Shown here one piece after another: positions 7,235 through 14,991 of a stretch of DNA of 64,000 nucleotides. This stretch comes from an uncultured Pseudomonadota bacterium (GTDB taxonomy: Bacteria; Myxococcota_A; UBA796; SXON01). Within the stretch, counting starts at the first letter, position 1. Each line of letters opens with the position of its first letter. Both the position numbers and the translations under genes were made by a program. The stretch lies in assembly GCA_903900265.1 (NCBI GenBank), contig CAIUMM010000206.1, forward strand, positions 1-64,000, read 5' to 3'. The notes below the pieces were generated by a model, which was not told where the DNA came from, ran no database searches, and saw only the letters and a list, made by a program, of their open reading frames with translations.

Positions 7235-7458
7235 GGGGGCTCCTGGAGCGCTTCTTGTGCCTTGGCGGCGTCGCGTCCAGAGCGCGTGCTGTGCGACTCC
7301 TCGTCGCTCAGGTACTTCAGGTGGGCGCGCGCCTCGGAGCGCACCTCCCAGATCTGATAGCTTCGGCGGACCTCTGCGGCGCGATCGGCGATCGCCAGCG
7401 CGACGACGCCGTTCGCGACGAGCAGCAGCGGCAGGATCCAAGGGCGCAGCGTGCTCAT
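7231..7458 (-). CDS. small membrane protein (75 aa)
   Basis: ATG at 7458 overlaps the stop of the EF-hand gene (ATGA), and its own stop overlaps the GTG of the sulfatase-fold gene. The protein has one helix near the N-terminus (WILPLLLVANGVVALAIA) and a charged tail (SYQIWEVRSEARAHLKYL), probably cytoplasmic or periplasmic coiled helix. No family is recognised. The double 4-base coupling makes it very likely a real member of the operon. Confidence 0.7.
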   Translation of the reverse strand: MSTLRPWILPLLLVANGVVALAIADRAAEVRRSYQIWEVRSEARAHLKYLSDEESHSTRSGRDAAKAQEALQEPP

Positions 7459-7814
7459 AGCGCTCGCGGAACCCACGACATCGACGCGCGCAGCGGGCTG
7501 ATGTACCGGATGATCGCGTCGACCTCCCACGGGGCCAGCGACCCGTCGCCATCGGCGTCTACATACGACATCGGCAGCTCGCCGTCGCCGACGCGCGCGT
7601 ACTCCGCGGCGCTGATCTGCGCGTCGCCGTCTTGATCCACGAGGCGGATGAGATCCATCGCCGCCGGACTGGCTGGCGGGTCGCGCAGGAACACATACAC
7701 GCTCGCGCTTAGCAGCGCGCCGCTGACGGCGTACAGCAGCCCTTGGGCGGCGCGCCGCGCGGTCAGCGGGAGCGCGCCGGGCGGGTCTCCAGAGCGTGAG
7801 GCGTTGCGGCTCAT
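7455..7814 (-). CDS. membrane-anchored EF-hand protein
   Basis: The 119-residue protein has one transmembrane segment (GLLYAVSGALLSASVYVFL, about 25-43) followed by two EF-hand calcium loops: DQDGDAQISAAE and DADGDGSLAPWE. It probably displays a calcium-binding pair in the periplasm. It opens the reverse operon with the 75-residue membrane protein and the sulfatase-fold enzyme, whose family uses a divalent metal. A regulatory or tethering partner is plausible but inferred. A second EF-hand/sulfatase-fold couple is at 9649-11348. Confidence 0.8.
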   Translation of the reverse strand: MSRNASRSGDPPGALPLTARRAAQGLLYAVSGALLSASVYVFLRDPPASPAAMDLIRLVDQDGDAQISAAEYARVGDGELPMSYVDADGDGSLAPWEVDAIIRYISPLRASMSWVPRAL

Positions 7815-7865
7815 CCGCTCCCCATAACGGGCAGGGAGGCGCGCGGCGTGGCATGATGCACCGCG

Positions 7866-9614
7866 ATGTCCCGCCCGCCGCTCCGCGTGTTCCGGAGAAG
7901 ACTCCCGCGCCGCTTGATCTCGCTGTTTCTCGGCGCGGCGGTGACGTTGGTCTTGGTCGAAGCGTCACTCTCGCTCGCGTACCGGGCGTTTGCGGCGTGG
8001 CAGCTCCGCGCCAACGAAGCCGCCTTGGGCAAGAGCAGCGGCGATGAGGTGCGCATCCTGTGCGTCGGCGAGTCCACGACCGCCGTCGCGGGCGACGAAT
8101 CGGGCTCGATGCTGGTCCCGCGCACCTCCTACCCAGCGCAGCTGGAGACCATCCTCAATACGCGGCAGTCGGCGGTGCGCTTCCGCGTGTTGAACAACGG
8201 CATGATGGGCGGCACCAGCGGGTCTACGCTCGATCTGCTGCGCATGACCCTGCCGAGCGCGCGGCCGCAGATCATCATCGCGATGATGGGGATCAAAGAC
8301 ACGCCGAACGAGTGGGTGCCGGTCTCGGCGATGCTGCCCAGCGGGATGAATTCCTTGCGCACGGTGCAGTTAGCGAGCTGGCTCTTAGAGGGCGTACGGC
8401 TGCGCAGCAACGCGAACGTCACCGAGATCAAGTCCTACGCCGATCTTCCTCCCTCCGCGCAGGAGAAGGTCGTCCAGCTTGGAAACTACCTGCGTGAGCT
8501 GCGCATGGCCGACGACCACGAGGCGATCGACCGGGCGCAGGCCGCGATCTACCTGATGCGCATCGGCCGGCTTCGGCAAGCCGAGGACATCATGCGCGAG
8601 GTCATCGCGCAGCGCTCGGTGGGCTATTGTTTGTTGGCGGAGATCCTCGTCAGCGAAGGGCGCTACGACGACGCCTACGCCATGCTCGCCGACGCCATCG
8701 CCCAGCACCCCGAAGAGGGCATGTACGCGGTGGAGCTGGCGGACATCCACGTGCGCCAGAAGGAGTTTGATCAGGCCCAGCAGGTGATCGATCAGGTCGC
8801 GGCGCGGGCCGAGTCCCAAGCCGCGTCAGATCCGACCGCGTCCCCGCAGGGGGCGATGCTGGAGCCGGACCTCACGCAGCAGTTCATCCAGCTCGAGCAG
8901 GTAGAGTTGATGCTTGCCCGCGGTCAGTACGACGAAGCCCTCGCGGTGATCGACCAGATCGTCCCGGTGGTGCGCATCCGCTACCACGACGTGGTCCCGC
9001 CGGTGCGCTTGCTGATCGAAGCGGCTGAGGGCCGCGCGTACATCGGCAAGCGGGATTGGGACGCCGCGGAGAAGAGCCTGCTCGAAGCGCTGGCGATCAG
9101 CCCCGGCCGGCACTCGAACATGTGGTTGTTGAGCCAGGTGTACCGGGAGACCGGCCAGACCGATAAAGAAGAGGCGATACGCTGGAAGTTGCTGGAGTCT
9201 CAAGGCCGAGTAGCGGAGTATTTTGAGCTCGCGAAGCTGTTTCGGCTCTCCGGCCAGCCCGAGCGCGTGCCTGAGGTGCTCGCGATGGCGGTCGAGCATA
9301 CGCCCAGCTTGAAACAGAACTATGCCGCGCTCTACCAGCTTGCTGAACAGTACGGAAGCCGGCTCGTCGTCATGCAATACCCGTCGTTTGACCTGGACTC
9401 CCTGCACCTGTACGCGCCCGAGCAGCCCGGCGTGGAGTTCATCGACAACCTGCACGTCTTTGACGCCGATCCCGAAGGCTACTTTTTCGAGCCGACCTTC
9501 CCCAACTCCTTCTCGCACTACACCCACGAGGGTGCGCGCGTGCTCGCAGACCATGTCGCGGATCGGGTGTTGGAGATCTACGCGCCCGGCGCGGGTGCGG
9601 CCCCTCGCGACTGA
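7866..9614 (+). CDS. membrane-anchored SGNH hydrolase with internal TPR array
   Basis: The 582-residue protein has an N-terminal anchor (LISLFLGAAVTLVLVEASLS). SGNH blocks follow: ILCVGESTTA with the block I Ser, NNGMMGGTS as block II, and MMGIKDTPNEW at the block III position. The C-terminal block V appears only near residue 560 (FSHYTHEGARVLADHVADRV). Between about 190 and 490 lie helical TPR-like repeats (AIYLMRIGRLRQAEDIMREV and VSEGRYDDAYAMLADAIA), so the TPR array is inserted inside the hydrolase fold. It probably acts outside the inner membrane as an esterase or acyltransferase on a glycan or lipid. It lies between the two EF-hand/sulfatase-fold units, and SGNH-TPR proteins are often found near NodU-type carbamoyltransferases such as the one at 18702. 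Confidence 0.82.
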   Translation: MSRPPLRVFRRRLPRRLISLFLGAAVTLVLVEASLSLAYRAFAAWQLRANEAALGKSSGDEVRILCVGESTTAVAGDESGSMLVPRTSYPAQLETILNTRQSAVRFRVLNNGMMGGTSGSTLDLLRMTLPSARPQIIIAMMGIKDTPNEWVPVSAMLPSGMNSLRTVQLASWLLEGVRLRSNANVTEIKSYADLPPSAQEKVVQLGNYLRELRMADDHEAIDRAQAAIYLMRIGRLRQAEDIMREVIAQRSVGYCLLAEILVSEGRYDDAYAMLADAIAQHPEEGMYAVELADIHVRQKEFDQAQQVIDQVAARAESQAASDPTASPQGAMLEPDLTQQFIQLEQVELMLARGQYDEALAVIDQIVPVVRIRYHDVVPPVRLLIEAAEGRAYIGKRDWDAAEKSLLEALAISPGRHSNMWLLSQVYRETGQTDKEEAIRWKLLESQGRVAEYFELAKLFRLSGQPERVPEVLAMAVEHTPSLKQNYAALYQLAEQYGSRLVVMQYPSFDLDSLHLYAPEQPGVEFIDNLHVFDADPEGYFFEPTFPNSFSHYTHEGARVLADHVADRVLEIYAPGAGAAPRD

Positions 9615-9648
9615 ACTGATTTTACCTATGATTTTTTCTGGGATGCGA

Positions 9649-9954
9649 CTACGGCATCCGCAGCAGCCAGCGCGGATCCAGCTCGTCCATCGCGATCTCC
9701 AGCTCGCGCGCGTCGATCGTGTGGTCGCCGTTTCGATCGTGCGTGTGCCAGGACTGCCCGGGAGGATCCCGACCTTCTACTTCGGCGGGCTCTAGCGCAC
9801 CGCTGCCGTCGGCGTCGAGCGCGCGGAGCAGGCGCATGGTCTCGACGGGATGATGCAGCTGCGGCCCGGCGCGCAGCGTCAGCCCGGCCAGCCCTGAAAA
9901 ACCCGCCGCGACCGCGAGGACCAGCAGGATCTCGGCGCGTTGAAGCACGGTCAT
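9649..9954 (-). CDS. membrane-anchored EF-hand protein
   Basis: The 101-residue protein has one hydrophobic helix (AEILLVLAVAAGFSGLAGL) and two EF-hand loops: DADGSGALEPAE and DRNGDHTIDARE. ATG at 9954 overlaps the stop of the upstream sulfatase-fold gene (ATGA), so the two are translated together. The longer in-frame start at 10008 would run into that gene. Its counterpart is at 7455-7814, but the gene order relative to the enzyme is reversed here. Confidence 0.78.
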   Translation of the reverse strand: MTVLQRAEILLVLAVAAGFSGLAGLTLRAGPQLHHPVETMRLLRALDADGSGALEPAEVEGRDPPGQSWHTHDRNGDHTIDARELEIAMDELDPRWLLRMP

Positions 9955-11348
9955 GGCAGCTCCGCCCGCAGGCGGGCCCACAGGCGGGCGGTGCGCGGAT
10001 CGCTCCACGGCACCGGAGCGCCGGTCGCGTCGGTGACAAACGCACGGTCGGGCGCGGTCTCGGGCAGCGCGGCGGGGAGCCCGCGGGGGACCGATAAGCG
10101 GCCTTCGCGAGTTCGTATCGAGACTTCGCCCCGAGCCGCCTCGCTCAAGATCGCCCGGTCTGGACCTGCGCCTCCATCCGGGAGCTTCGGCTCAGGCAGC
10201 GCCAGATCGGGGAGCGCCCGTCCCCGGCCTTCGGGTGCCTGCAGGCCCGCCAACCCCGCGATGGTCGGGAGCACGTCGACCAGCGCGGTCAGCGCGTGGC
10301 TCACGCCCGGCGTCACGCCCGGGCCGCGCAGCATCAGCGGTACATGCAGGTTTTCGTCGTGCAGCGAGAGCCGGTGGTTGACGTGCCCGTGCTCCAGCAG
10401 GTCTTCGCCGTGATCGGACAGGATGACGACGAGGGTGTTGTCGTCCAGCCCGCGGTCGGCGAGCGCGCTGAGCAGCACGCCGACTTGGTAGTCGGCGTAG
10501 CGCACCGATGCGTCGTACATGCCGCGCACGTAGGCGACGTCGGCGGCGGTCAACGGCACGGCGTCTTCGGGGTGCGCGGCGGCCCAGACCTCGAGCGCGT
10601 CGAAGATCCCGGCGTCGAGGATGGTGCGGTCGCCCCGGTCCACCAGCGTGGGTTGAAAGCCCGGGTACCGCGCGCCGCGCAGGATCTGCTCGAAGCTCCA
10701 AGGGACGAGGCTCGGCTCGAGCAGCGGCCCGTCATAGCCGGGGGTCTCGCTGCGGAACACCGGCCCCCAGTTCACGTAGGGCGCGTGCACGTCGTAGCCG
10801 TGCACGAAGAGCAGCCACGGCGTGGGTGCCGTCCCCGGTAGCGTCCAAGCTGCGCTTCGCGCGTCGAGTCGCTCCAGCGCGTCGAGTCGCTCCAGCGCGA
10901 GCGGGACCGTCTGCTGGAAGGACCCAAAATCGCGGCCGCTGGCGTAGCGATCAAAGCCGGGATTCAGGCCGAATTCCGGAGCGAGGTGCCCTCCGGCCAC
11001 GATCGCTTCGGTTCGGTACCCGGCGGCGTGGAACGTCGACGCCAGCGTAGGCGCGCCGGCGATGGTGAAGCGCGCGTAGTCGATGGGGCCGAGCTCTGAG
11101 GCGTAGCGACCGGTGAACAGCGCGGCGTGGGCGTAGAGGGTCTCGTTCGCTTGGCTGTAGGTGTTGGCGTAGACCGCGGCATGTTCGGCGAACGCGTCGA
11201 GGTTGGGGGTCCGCGCGCCGATCCGGTCCGCCCGCAGGGTGTCGATGCTGATGATGAGCACGTTGGGCGCGGCGCGGGACTCCGGCGCGCAGGCCGCCGC
11301 GCACGCTGGCGCGAGCAGCAGCAGCAGCAGCGGTTTCGTCAGGCGCAC
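9951..11348 (-). CDS. lipoprotein alkaline-phosphatase-superfamily (sulfatase-fold) enzyme
   Basis: The 465-residue protein has a poly-Leu signal with a lipobox-like end (LLLLLLAPACAAAC). Core motifs are NVLIISIDTLRADRIG, LFVHGYDVHAPY, and VVILSDHGEDLLEHGHVNH. The nucleophile segment reads T-L-Y-A-H before AALFTGR, so Thr replaces the formylglycine Cys. It shares the overall motif spacing with the enzyme at 5738-7234. GTG at 11348 is the start. A tandem 18-base duplication yields two copies of LERLDA near 10860-10900. A phosphodiesterase or transferase role outside the cytoplasm is more likely than sulfate hydrolysis. Confidence 0.83.
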   Translation of the reverse strand: MRLTKPLLLLLLAPACAAACAPESRAAPNVLIISIDTLRADRIGARTPNLDAFAEHAAVYANTYSQANETLYAHAALFTGRYASELGPIDYARFTIAGAPTLASTFHAAGYRTEAIVAGGHLAPEFGLNPGFDRYASGRDFGSFQQTVPLALERLDALERLDARSAAWTLPGTAPTPWLLFVHGYDVHAPYVNWGPVFRSETPGYDGPLLEPSLVPWSFEQILRGARYPGFQPTLVDRGDRTILDAGIFDALEVWAAAHPEDAVPLTAADVAYVRGMYDASVRYADYQVGVLLSALADRGLDDNTLVVILSDHGEDLLEHGHVNHRLSLHDENLHVPLMLRGPGVTPGVSHALTALVDVLPTIAGLAGLQAPEGRGRALPDLALPEPKLPDGGAGPDRAILSEAARGEVSIRTREGRLSVPRGLPAALPETAPDRAFVTDATGAPVPWSDPRTARLWARLRAELP

Positions 11349-11350
11349 GG

Positions 11351-11380
11351 TTCAACCCATCGACCCCCTCCTGTTATACT
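11351..11380 (+). promoter_or_regulatory. extended -10 promoter for the gene at 11401
   Basis: TGTTATACT at 11372-11380 is an extended -10 element (TG-n-TATACT). A weak -35 (TTCAAC, 11351-11356) sits 18 bases upstream. Transcription would start near 11387 and read the 104-residue gene at 11401. It lies in the 52-base gap between divergent genes. Confidence 0.45.
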
Positions 11381-11400
11381 GCGGGGCGTCTGGGTGATCG

Positions 11401-11715
11401 ATGGCGTGGGTTTTCCGAGCGCTCGCCGCCTTGATCCTCGGGGCGCAAGTGTGCGTGATCGCCGCGGTCTTGGTGGGACTCGCGGGGGACGCGCCGTCGT
11501 GGGTCGCGCTGCACTACGCGCCCGCGGTGCTCCCGTCGGACCGCTGTGCGCCCACCGTCGCGCGACTGCGGGCGACGATGCGGCGCGCGGGGCACGAAGT
11601 GCCTACCGCCGAGCAGTCCGCCCTGTTGGAAAAGATGCTTGCCAGCGGACAGTGCGACGCGGGCTCGGCTGAGGTGCGCGCGATCGAAGCGGGGATCGCT
11701 GCGCCAAAACCGTGA
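11401..11715 (+). CDS. small exported or membrane protein (104 aa)
   Basis: The protein has one N-terminal hydrophobic helix (ALAALILGAQVCVIAAVLVG) followed by a soluble region with two Cys (DRCAPTVARL and SGQCDAG) that could form a periplasmic disulfide. No family is recognised. A good extended -10 promoter upstream supports expression. It converges on the membrane protein gene ending at 11741. Confidence 0.6.
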   Translation: MAWVFRALAALILGAQVCVIAAVLVGLAGDAPSWVALHYAPAVLPSDRCAPTVARLRATMRRAGHEVPTAEQSALLEKMLASGQCDAGSAEVRAIEAGIAAPKP

Positions 11716-11717
11716 CC

Positions 11718-11735
11718 CGCGCCCTGTACGGCGCG
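11718..11735. terminator. short GC hairpin between convergent genes
   Basis: CGCGCC (11718-11723) pairs with GGCGCG (11730-11735) around a CTGTAC loop in the 25-base gap between convergent genes. There is no T-run, so it would be a weak or factor-dependent end at best. Confidence 0.3.
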
Positions 11736-11740
11736 CAGGT

Positions 11741-13498
11741 TCAGCGCAACGCGGGAGAGGTCGGGTAGTGTCCCGGCGTCTCGGATGCCACGAGCGCAGC
11801 GATGCGCGCGGTTTGGGCCGCGGACCACGTCGCCAGCTCCTCGGGGGTGGATGTGGTCTCGGGCAGCGTCCACAGCGTGGCGAGCTCGGTGCGCTGGGGA
11901 GGGCCGCACAACGCGGTCAGCAGGCTGTCGTACTGCGGGTCGAGGCCGTTGCTCGGGTGGGTGAGCAGGATGCGCTCAAACCCGCGGTTGTGGATCAGCG
12001 CGAGATCCTCCCGGTAGACTTGACCGGGCTTGGGCGGATTGGGCAGGTGCGCCGTCAGCGCCTGCGTGATCGGGAGCGCGCGGGCCCAGCGTGCGCCGCT
12101 GTCGTTCCAGCGATCGAGCCGGTCGATCGGCACCGCTTGCGTGGGGCTGGACAGCGCCATCTGCACCGACATGTTGAGCAGGCGACTGGCGCGGGAGTCG
12201 TCGAGCGCGAGGCCGAGGTCGAGGATCGCGCCCTTTCCCGTCAAGCCGGGTACGGCGGGAAACGAGACGGTCTCGCGTGGCCAAGGGACGAGGTCCGCGC
12301 TTTGGATCTCGAAGATCGCGATGGGAACGAGCAGCGCGGTCCAGCGCCAGCGGGTGGCGAGGCTGGCGAGCGCGGGGATCGCGATCATCGTCATCGCGAG
12401 GAAGCGCGCTGGGAAGTTCACCGGCTCGGCCACGCGGGCCAGCCCGGCGTTCAACCACGCAAAAGGCAGTCCCCAGCGCCCCCAGAGTCCGGCGAGCGCG
12501 GGGTCTCCCGCCGGCGCCGATCCCAGCGAGAGCACGACGCCGACCGCGGCGACCGCGATCCACGGCAGCGCACGCTTCGGCGCCGCTCGTAGGCCGATGA
12601 GACCGAGGATCACCGCGACGAAGCCCACATAGCGCCCGCCGGTGTAGGCGCGGTCTTCCGCGCTCAGCCGCTCCCGCGCCCAGGCCCGCGGCAGGTACAG
12701 ATCGTCCAGCGACGCGGCCGCGCCAGAGTCATCGGCGGTCGCGGCCCCCGTGGCCGGGTCCACCAGCGCTTGCAGCTCGGTAGAACCCCCATAGGAGCTG
12801 GCGAACACGTGGGCCGCCGCGAGCGAAGGGATCAACGCGAGGGCGAGCGCCAGCGCGTAGCCGCGCAGCGCGCGCGCGGTTCGAGGCGGCGAGAACGCCA
12901 GCCACGTGGCGGCCGCGATCCCCAGAAAAGCGCCGTGGTAGAAGCACGAGATCGTCGCCCCAGCCCCCGCGAGGCCGAGCGCGATGAACCAGCGCCACTT
13001 GCCCGTCTCGTGCGCGCGGACCAGGCACCCGAGGCCGAGCGGCAGCCACCAGTATTGGCGCAGCTCCCCGACGCCGACGTGCAGTGTGAAGGCCGCGAAC
13101 GCCGATCCTTGAGCGAGCGCGCCGGCGACGTACCCACCGAGTCGGGAGCCGGAGACCTGCTTGCCCAGCCAGCCCGCGGCCAGTCCGAGCAGCGTGAGAT
13201 GCAGGAAGGCCAGCGCGTTGGCGAGCGCGACAGGCTGCAGCGGCACGAGGATGCCGAGCGCGCCGTCCAGCGGGTCGATGGGCCACAGGTGTACGCCCTC
13301 CGGGAAGTTGACCAGACGCGTCAACAAGCCCGCATCGCCCATCAGCGCTTCACGGCGCATCCACCACAGCGTCCAGACGTGCTTGGCGACGTCCCCATCG
13401 GCGCTCCCGATGACCTTGTCCCCCGCGCCGCTCGCGGCCGGGCACAACATCACCGCGCTCATCAGCAGGGATTGCACGAGGAGGAGCCAGCGGCGCAC
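11741..13498 (-). CDS. polytopic membrane protein, GT-C/YfhO-like
   Basis: The 585-residue protein has about ten hydrophobic helices through residue 400 and a soluble C-terminal domain of about 180 residues. The first loop contains GDVAKHVWTLWW, and later segments include LRQYWWLPLGLGCLVRAHE and FARVAEP-type loops (GLARVAEPVNFPARFLAMTM). This resembles bacterial GT-C-fold mannosyltransferase-like or YfhO-like envelope proteins, which use a lipid-linked sugar donor. The resemblance is topological rather than motif-based. It is transcribed away from the propeller lipoprotein at 13649. Confidence 0.65.
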   Translation of the reverse strand: MRRWLLLVQSLLMSAVMLCPAASGAGDKVIGSADGDVAKHVWTLWWMRREALMGDAGLLTRLVNFPEGVHLWPIDPLDGALGILVPLQPVALANALAFLHLTLLGLAAGWLGKQVSGSRLGGYVAGALAQGSAFAAFTLHVGVGELRQYWWLPLGLGCLVRAHETGKWRWFIALGLAGAGATISCFYHGAFLGIAAATWLAFSPPRTARALRGYALALALALIPSLAAAHVFASSYGGSTELQALVDPATGAATADDSGAAASLDDLYLPRAWARERLSAEDRAYTGGRYVGFVAVILGLIGLRAAPKRALPWIAVAAVGVVLSLGSAPAGDPALAGLWGRWGLPFAWLNAGLARVAEPVNFPARFLAMTMIAIPALASLATRWRWTALLVPIAIFEIQSADLVPWPRETVSFPAVPGLTGKGAILDLGLALDDSRASRLLNMSVQMALSSPTQAVPIDRLDRWNDSGARWARALPITQALTAHLPNPPKPGQVYREDLALIHNRGFERILLTHPSNGLDPQYDSLLTALCGPPQRTELATLWTLPETTSTPEELATWSAAQTARIAALVASETPGHYPTSPALR

Positions 13499-13648
13499 AG
13501 CAGGGGCGGTAACCCACGGCGATCAGCGCCGCACGGGGATTGATGAACCGCGCGCTTCGACCTAAGCAGTTGCGATTTCAACAGCTTATCGCCCTGCCGG
13601 GGCTGGAGGTCGCCCCTGTTCTATGGTAGAGTTCGCGGGAGGTTTGAC

Positions 13649-14677
13649 ATGCTCACTCTCCTGCTCTTGTCATGCAGCGCCGGCGTAGATTCTACCGGTG
13701 CAATTCCTGCAGAAGTCGAGCAGGAGGGCGCTCCCGCCAGCTACACGGTGTTCAGCGCGGAGATCGTCGTTGGCGATCCCCTGCTGATCGAGGTGGACGC
13801 CGCGGGGAACGTCACGTGGGAGATCCACGTGAAGGACGCGCTGGGCAGCTACTGGCACGCCGACCATGGCAACCCGATCCTGATGGACGTGCAGCCGGTC
13901 AAGGGCGGCACCTTCCTGCTCTCGCTGTACGGGCTCGGGCTCGTCGAGATCAACCGGGCGGGCGAGGTCGTCTGGCACCACGATGATCCGGCGGCGAGCC
14001 ATGACGTCGATCGCCTCGCGAACGGCAACACGCTGTACGCCCGCACCTGGGCCGCGCAGGGGGAGAACGCCGTCGTCGAGGTCAACCCTGCGGGTACTGA
14101 AGTCTGGACGTGGTCGGGGGTCGAGGCTTTTGGGTCGGATCCGCGCTTTGACGGCTATTCGGACGAAGGTCAGGCGTGGATGCATCCTACGGCGGTGCAG
14201 CGGCTCGCGGATGGTCGCACCAGCATCTGCATGCGCAACTTCAACGAGATCGCCCTCGTAGACCCCGCAGGAAAGGTCGTTCGCGAAGTCACCTTTCAGT
14301 CCCCCGAGGCCGATCCCGGCCCGAAGAACACCGGCAACCTGCTCGGCCATCGCCCCCATGGCGCGGAGTGGAGGCCCGGACACCGCTTGTCGGTGGCGCT
14401 GCGGTCGCCGGACCGTGCGGTGGCGATCGAAGATGGCGCGATGGTCCGCGAGCTGCGCAACCCGGAGATCAGCGGCATCACCGACGTGGACGTGCTGGAC
14501 GATGGGCACGTGCTGCTCGCCGCGCACGACCGCGTGCAGGAGGTCGACGCCGACGGCGCGGTGGTGTGGTCTTGGGTGGTGCCGTCCGAGCCTGCGGGCA
14601 CCGATGATCGCGCGCGGCACATCTTCCAGACCATCGCCCGGCTCAACGCCGACGGCGGGTCGGTGGACTTTGACTGA
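13649..14677 (+). CDS. beta-propeller lipoprotein, arylsulfotransferase-like
   Basis: The 342-residue protein has a very short signal with lipobox (TLLLLSC) and WD-like or NHL-like blades: AAGNVTWEIHV, RAGEVVWHHDDPAASHDVDR, PAGTEVWTWSG and ADGAVVWSWVVP. The pattern of D-x-x-G-x-V-x-W-x-W and ASHDVDRLANGNTL is that of the ASST/PQQ-like propellers. A catalytic His of true arylsulfate sulfotransferases cannot be assigned with confidence. The ribosome site GGGAGGT lies six bases before ATG. A second protein of similar kind is at 41462-42472. Confidence 0.72.
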   Translation: MLTLLLLSCSAGVDSTGAIPAEVEQEGAPASYTVFSAEIVVGDPLLIEVDAAGNVTWEIHVKDALGSYWHADHGNPILMDVQPVKGGTFLLSLYGLGLVEINRAGEVVWHHDDPAASHDVDRLANGNTLYARTWAAQGENAVVEVNPAGTEVWTWSGVEAFGSDPRFDGYSDEGQAWMHPTAVQRLADGRTSICMRNFNEIALVDPAGKVVREVTFQSPEADPGPKNTGNLLGHRPHGAEWRPGHRLSVALRSPDRAVAIEDGAMVRELRNPEISGITDVDVLDDGHVLLAAHDRVQEVDADGAVVWSWVVPSEPAGTDDRARHIFQTIARLNADGGSVDFD

Positions 14678-14689
14678 CCGCGTGTGCGT

Positions 14690-14854
14690 TTGAGCAGCGT
14701 GGGCGCCGATCACCGTGCGGATGCGGTGATCTGGCACGCGGCGCGGGCGGTGTTCGTGCTCAACCTCGTGGTGCTCGCCGTGCTGTGGTTGTTGCCGATG
14801 CCGGAGCGCTCGGCGGTGCCGGGGCGCGCACCGCGCGTCGTGGTCGGTTCATGA
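14690..14854 (+). CDS. small membrane protein (54 aa)
   Basis: From TTG at 14690 (or GTG at 14699) the frame gives one transmembrane helix (AVFVLNLVVLAVLWLLPMP) and a basic tail ending RVVVGS. The stop overlaps the ATG of the next micro-gene (ATGA), and the gene lies 12 bases after the propeller gene. No family is recognised. The coupled overlaps make it a likely real first member of the sulfur/carbamoyl operon. Confidence 0.55.
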   Translation: MSSVGADHRADAVIWHAARAVFVLNLVVLAVLWLLPMPERSAVPGRAPRVVVGS

Positions 14855-14991
14855 GCCGCCGCATCGCGTGGCTGATCGCGCTCGATGCGCTGCTGACGCT
14901 GCTTGTGGTGCAGCGGTCGTTGCAGCTTCGGGATGCGTGGGAGCGTCAGGCACAGGCGTTGGCCGTGCAGGAGCAGCTGGGTGCGCAATGA
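14851..14991 (+). CDS. small membrane protein (46 aa)
   Basis: ATG at 14851 opens a 46-residue protein with one N-terminal helix (IAWLIALDALLTLLVV) and an amphipathic Gln/Arg-rich helix (RSLQLRDAWERQAQALAVQE). It overlaps the upstream micro-gene by four bases and the cysteine desulfurase start by eleven. The shape resembles small subunits that tether soluble enzymes to the membrane; function is unknown. Confidence 0.55.
   Translation: MSRRIAWLIALDALLTLLVVQRSLQLRDAWERQAQALAVQEQLGAQ

Noticed and set aside
5798-7357. Long forward reading frame opposite the sulfatase-fold gene
   Set aside because: It is Arg/Val/Ala-rich with no motif, while the reverse strand has a clear signal peptide and metal-site motifs. 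GC-rich codons leave the antisense frame open.
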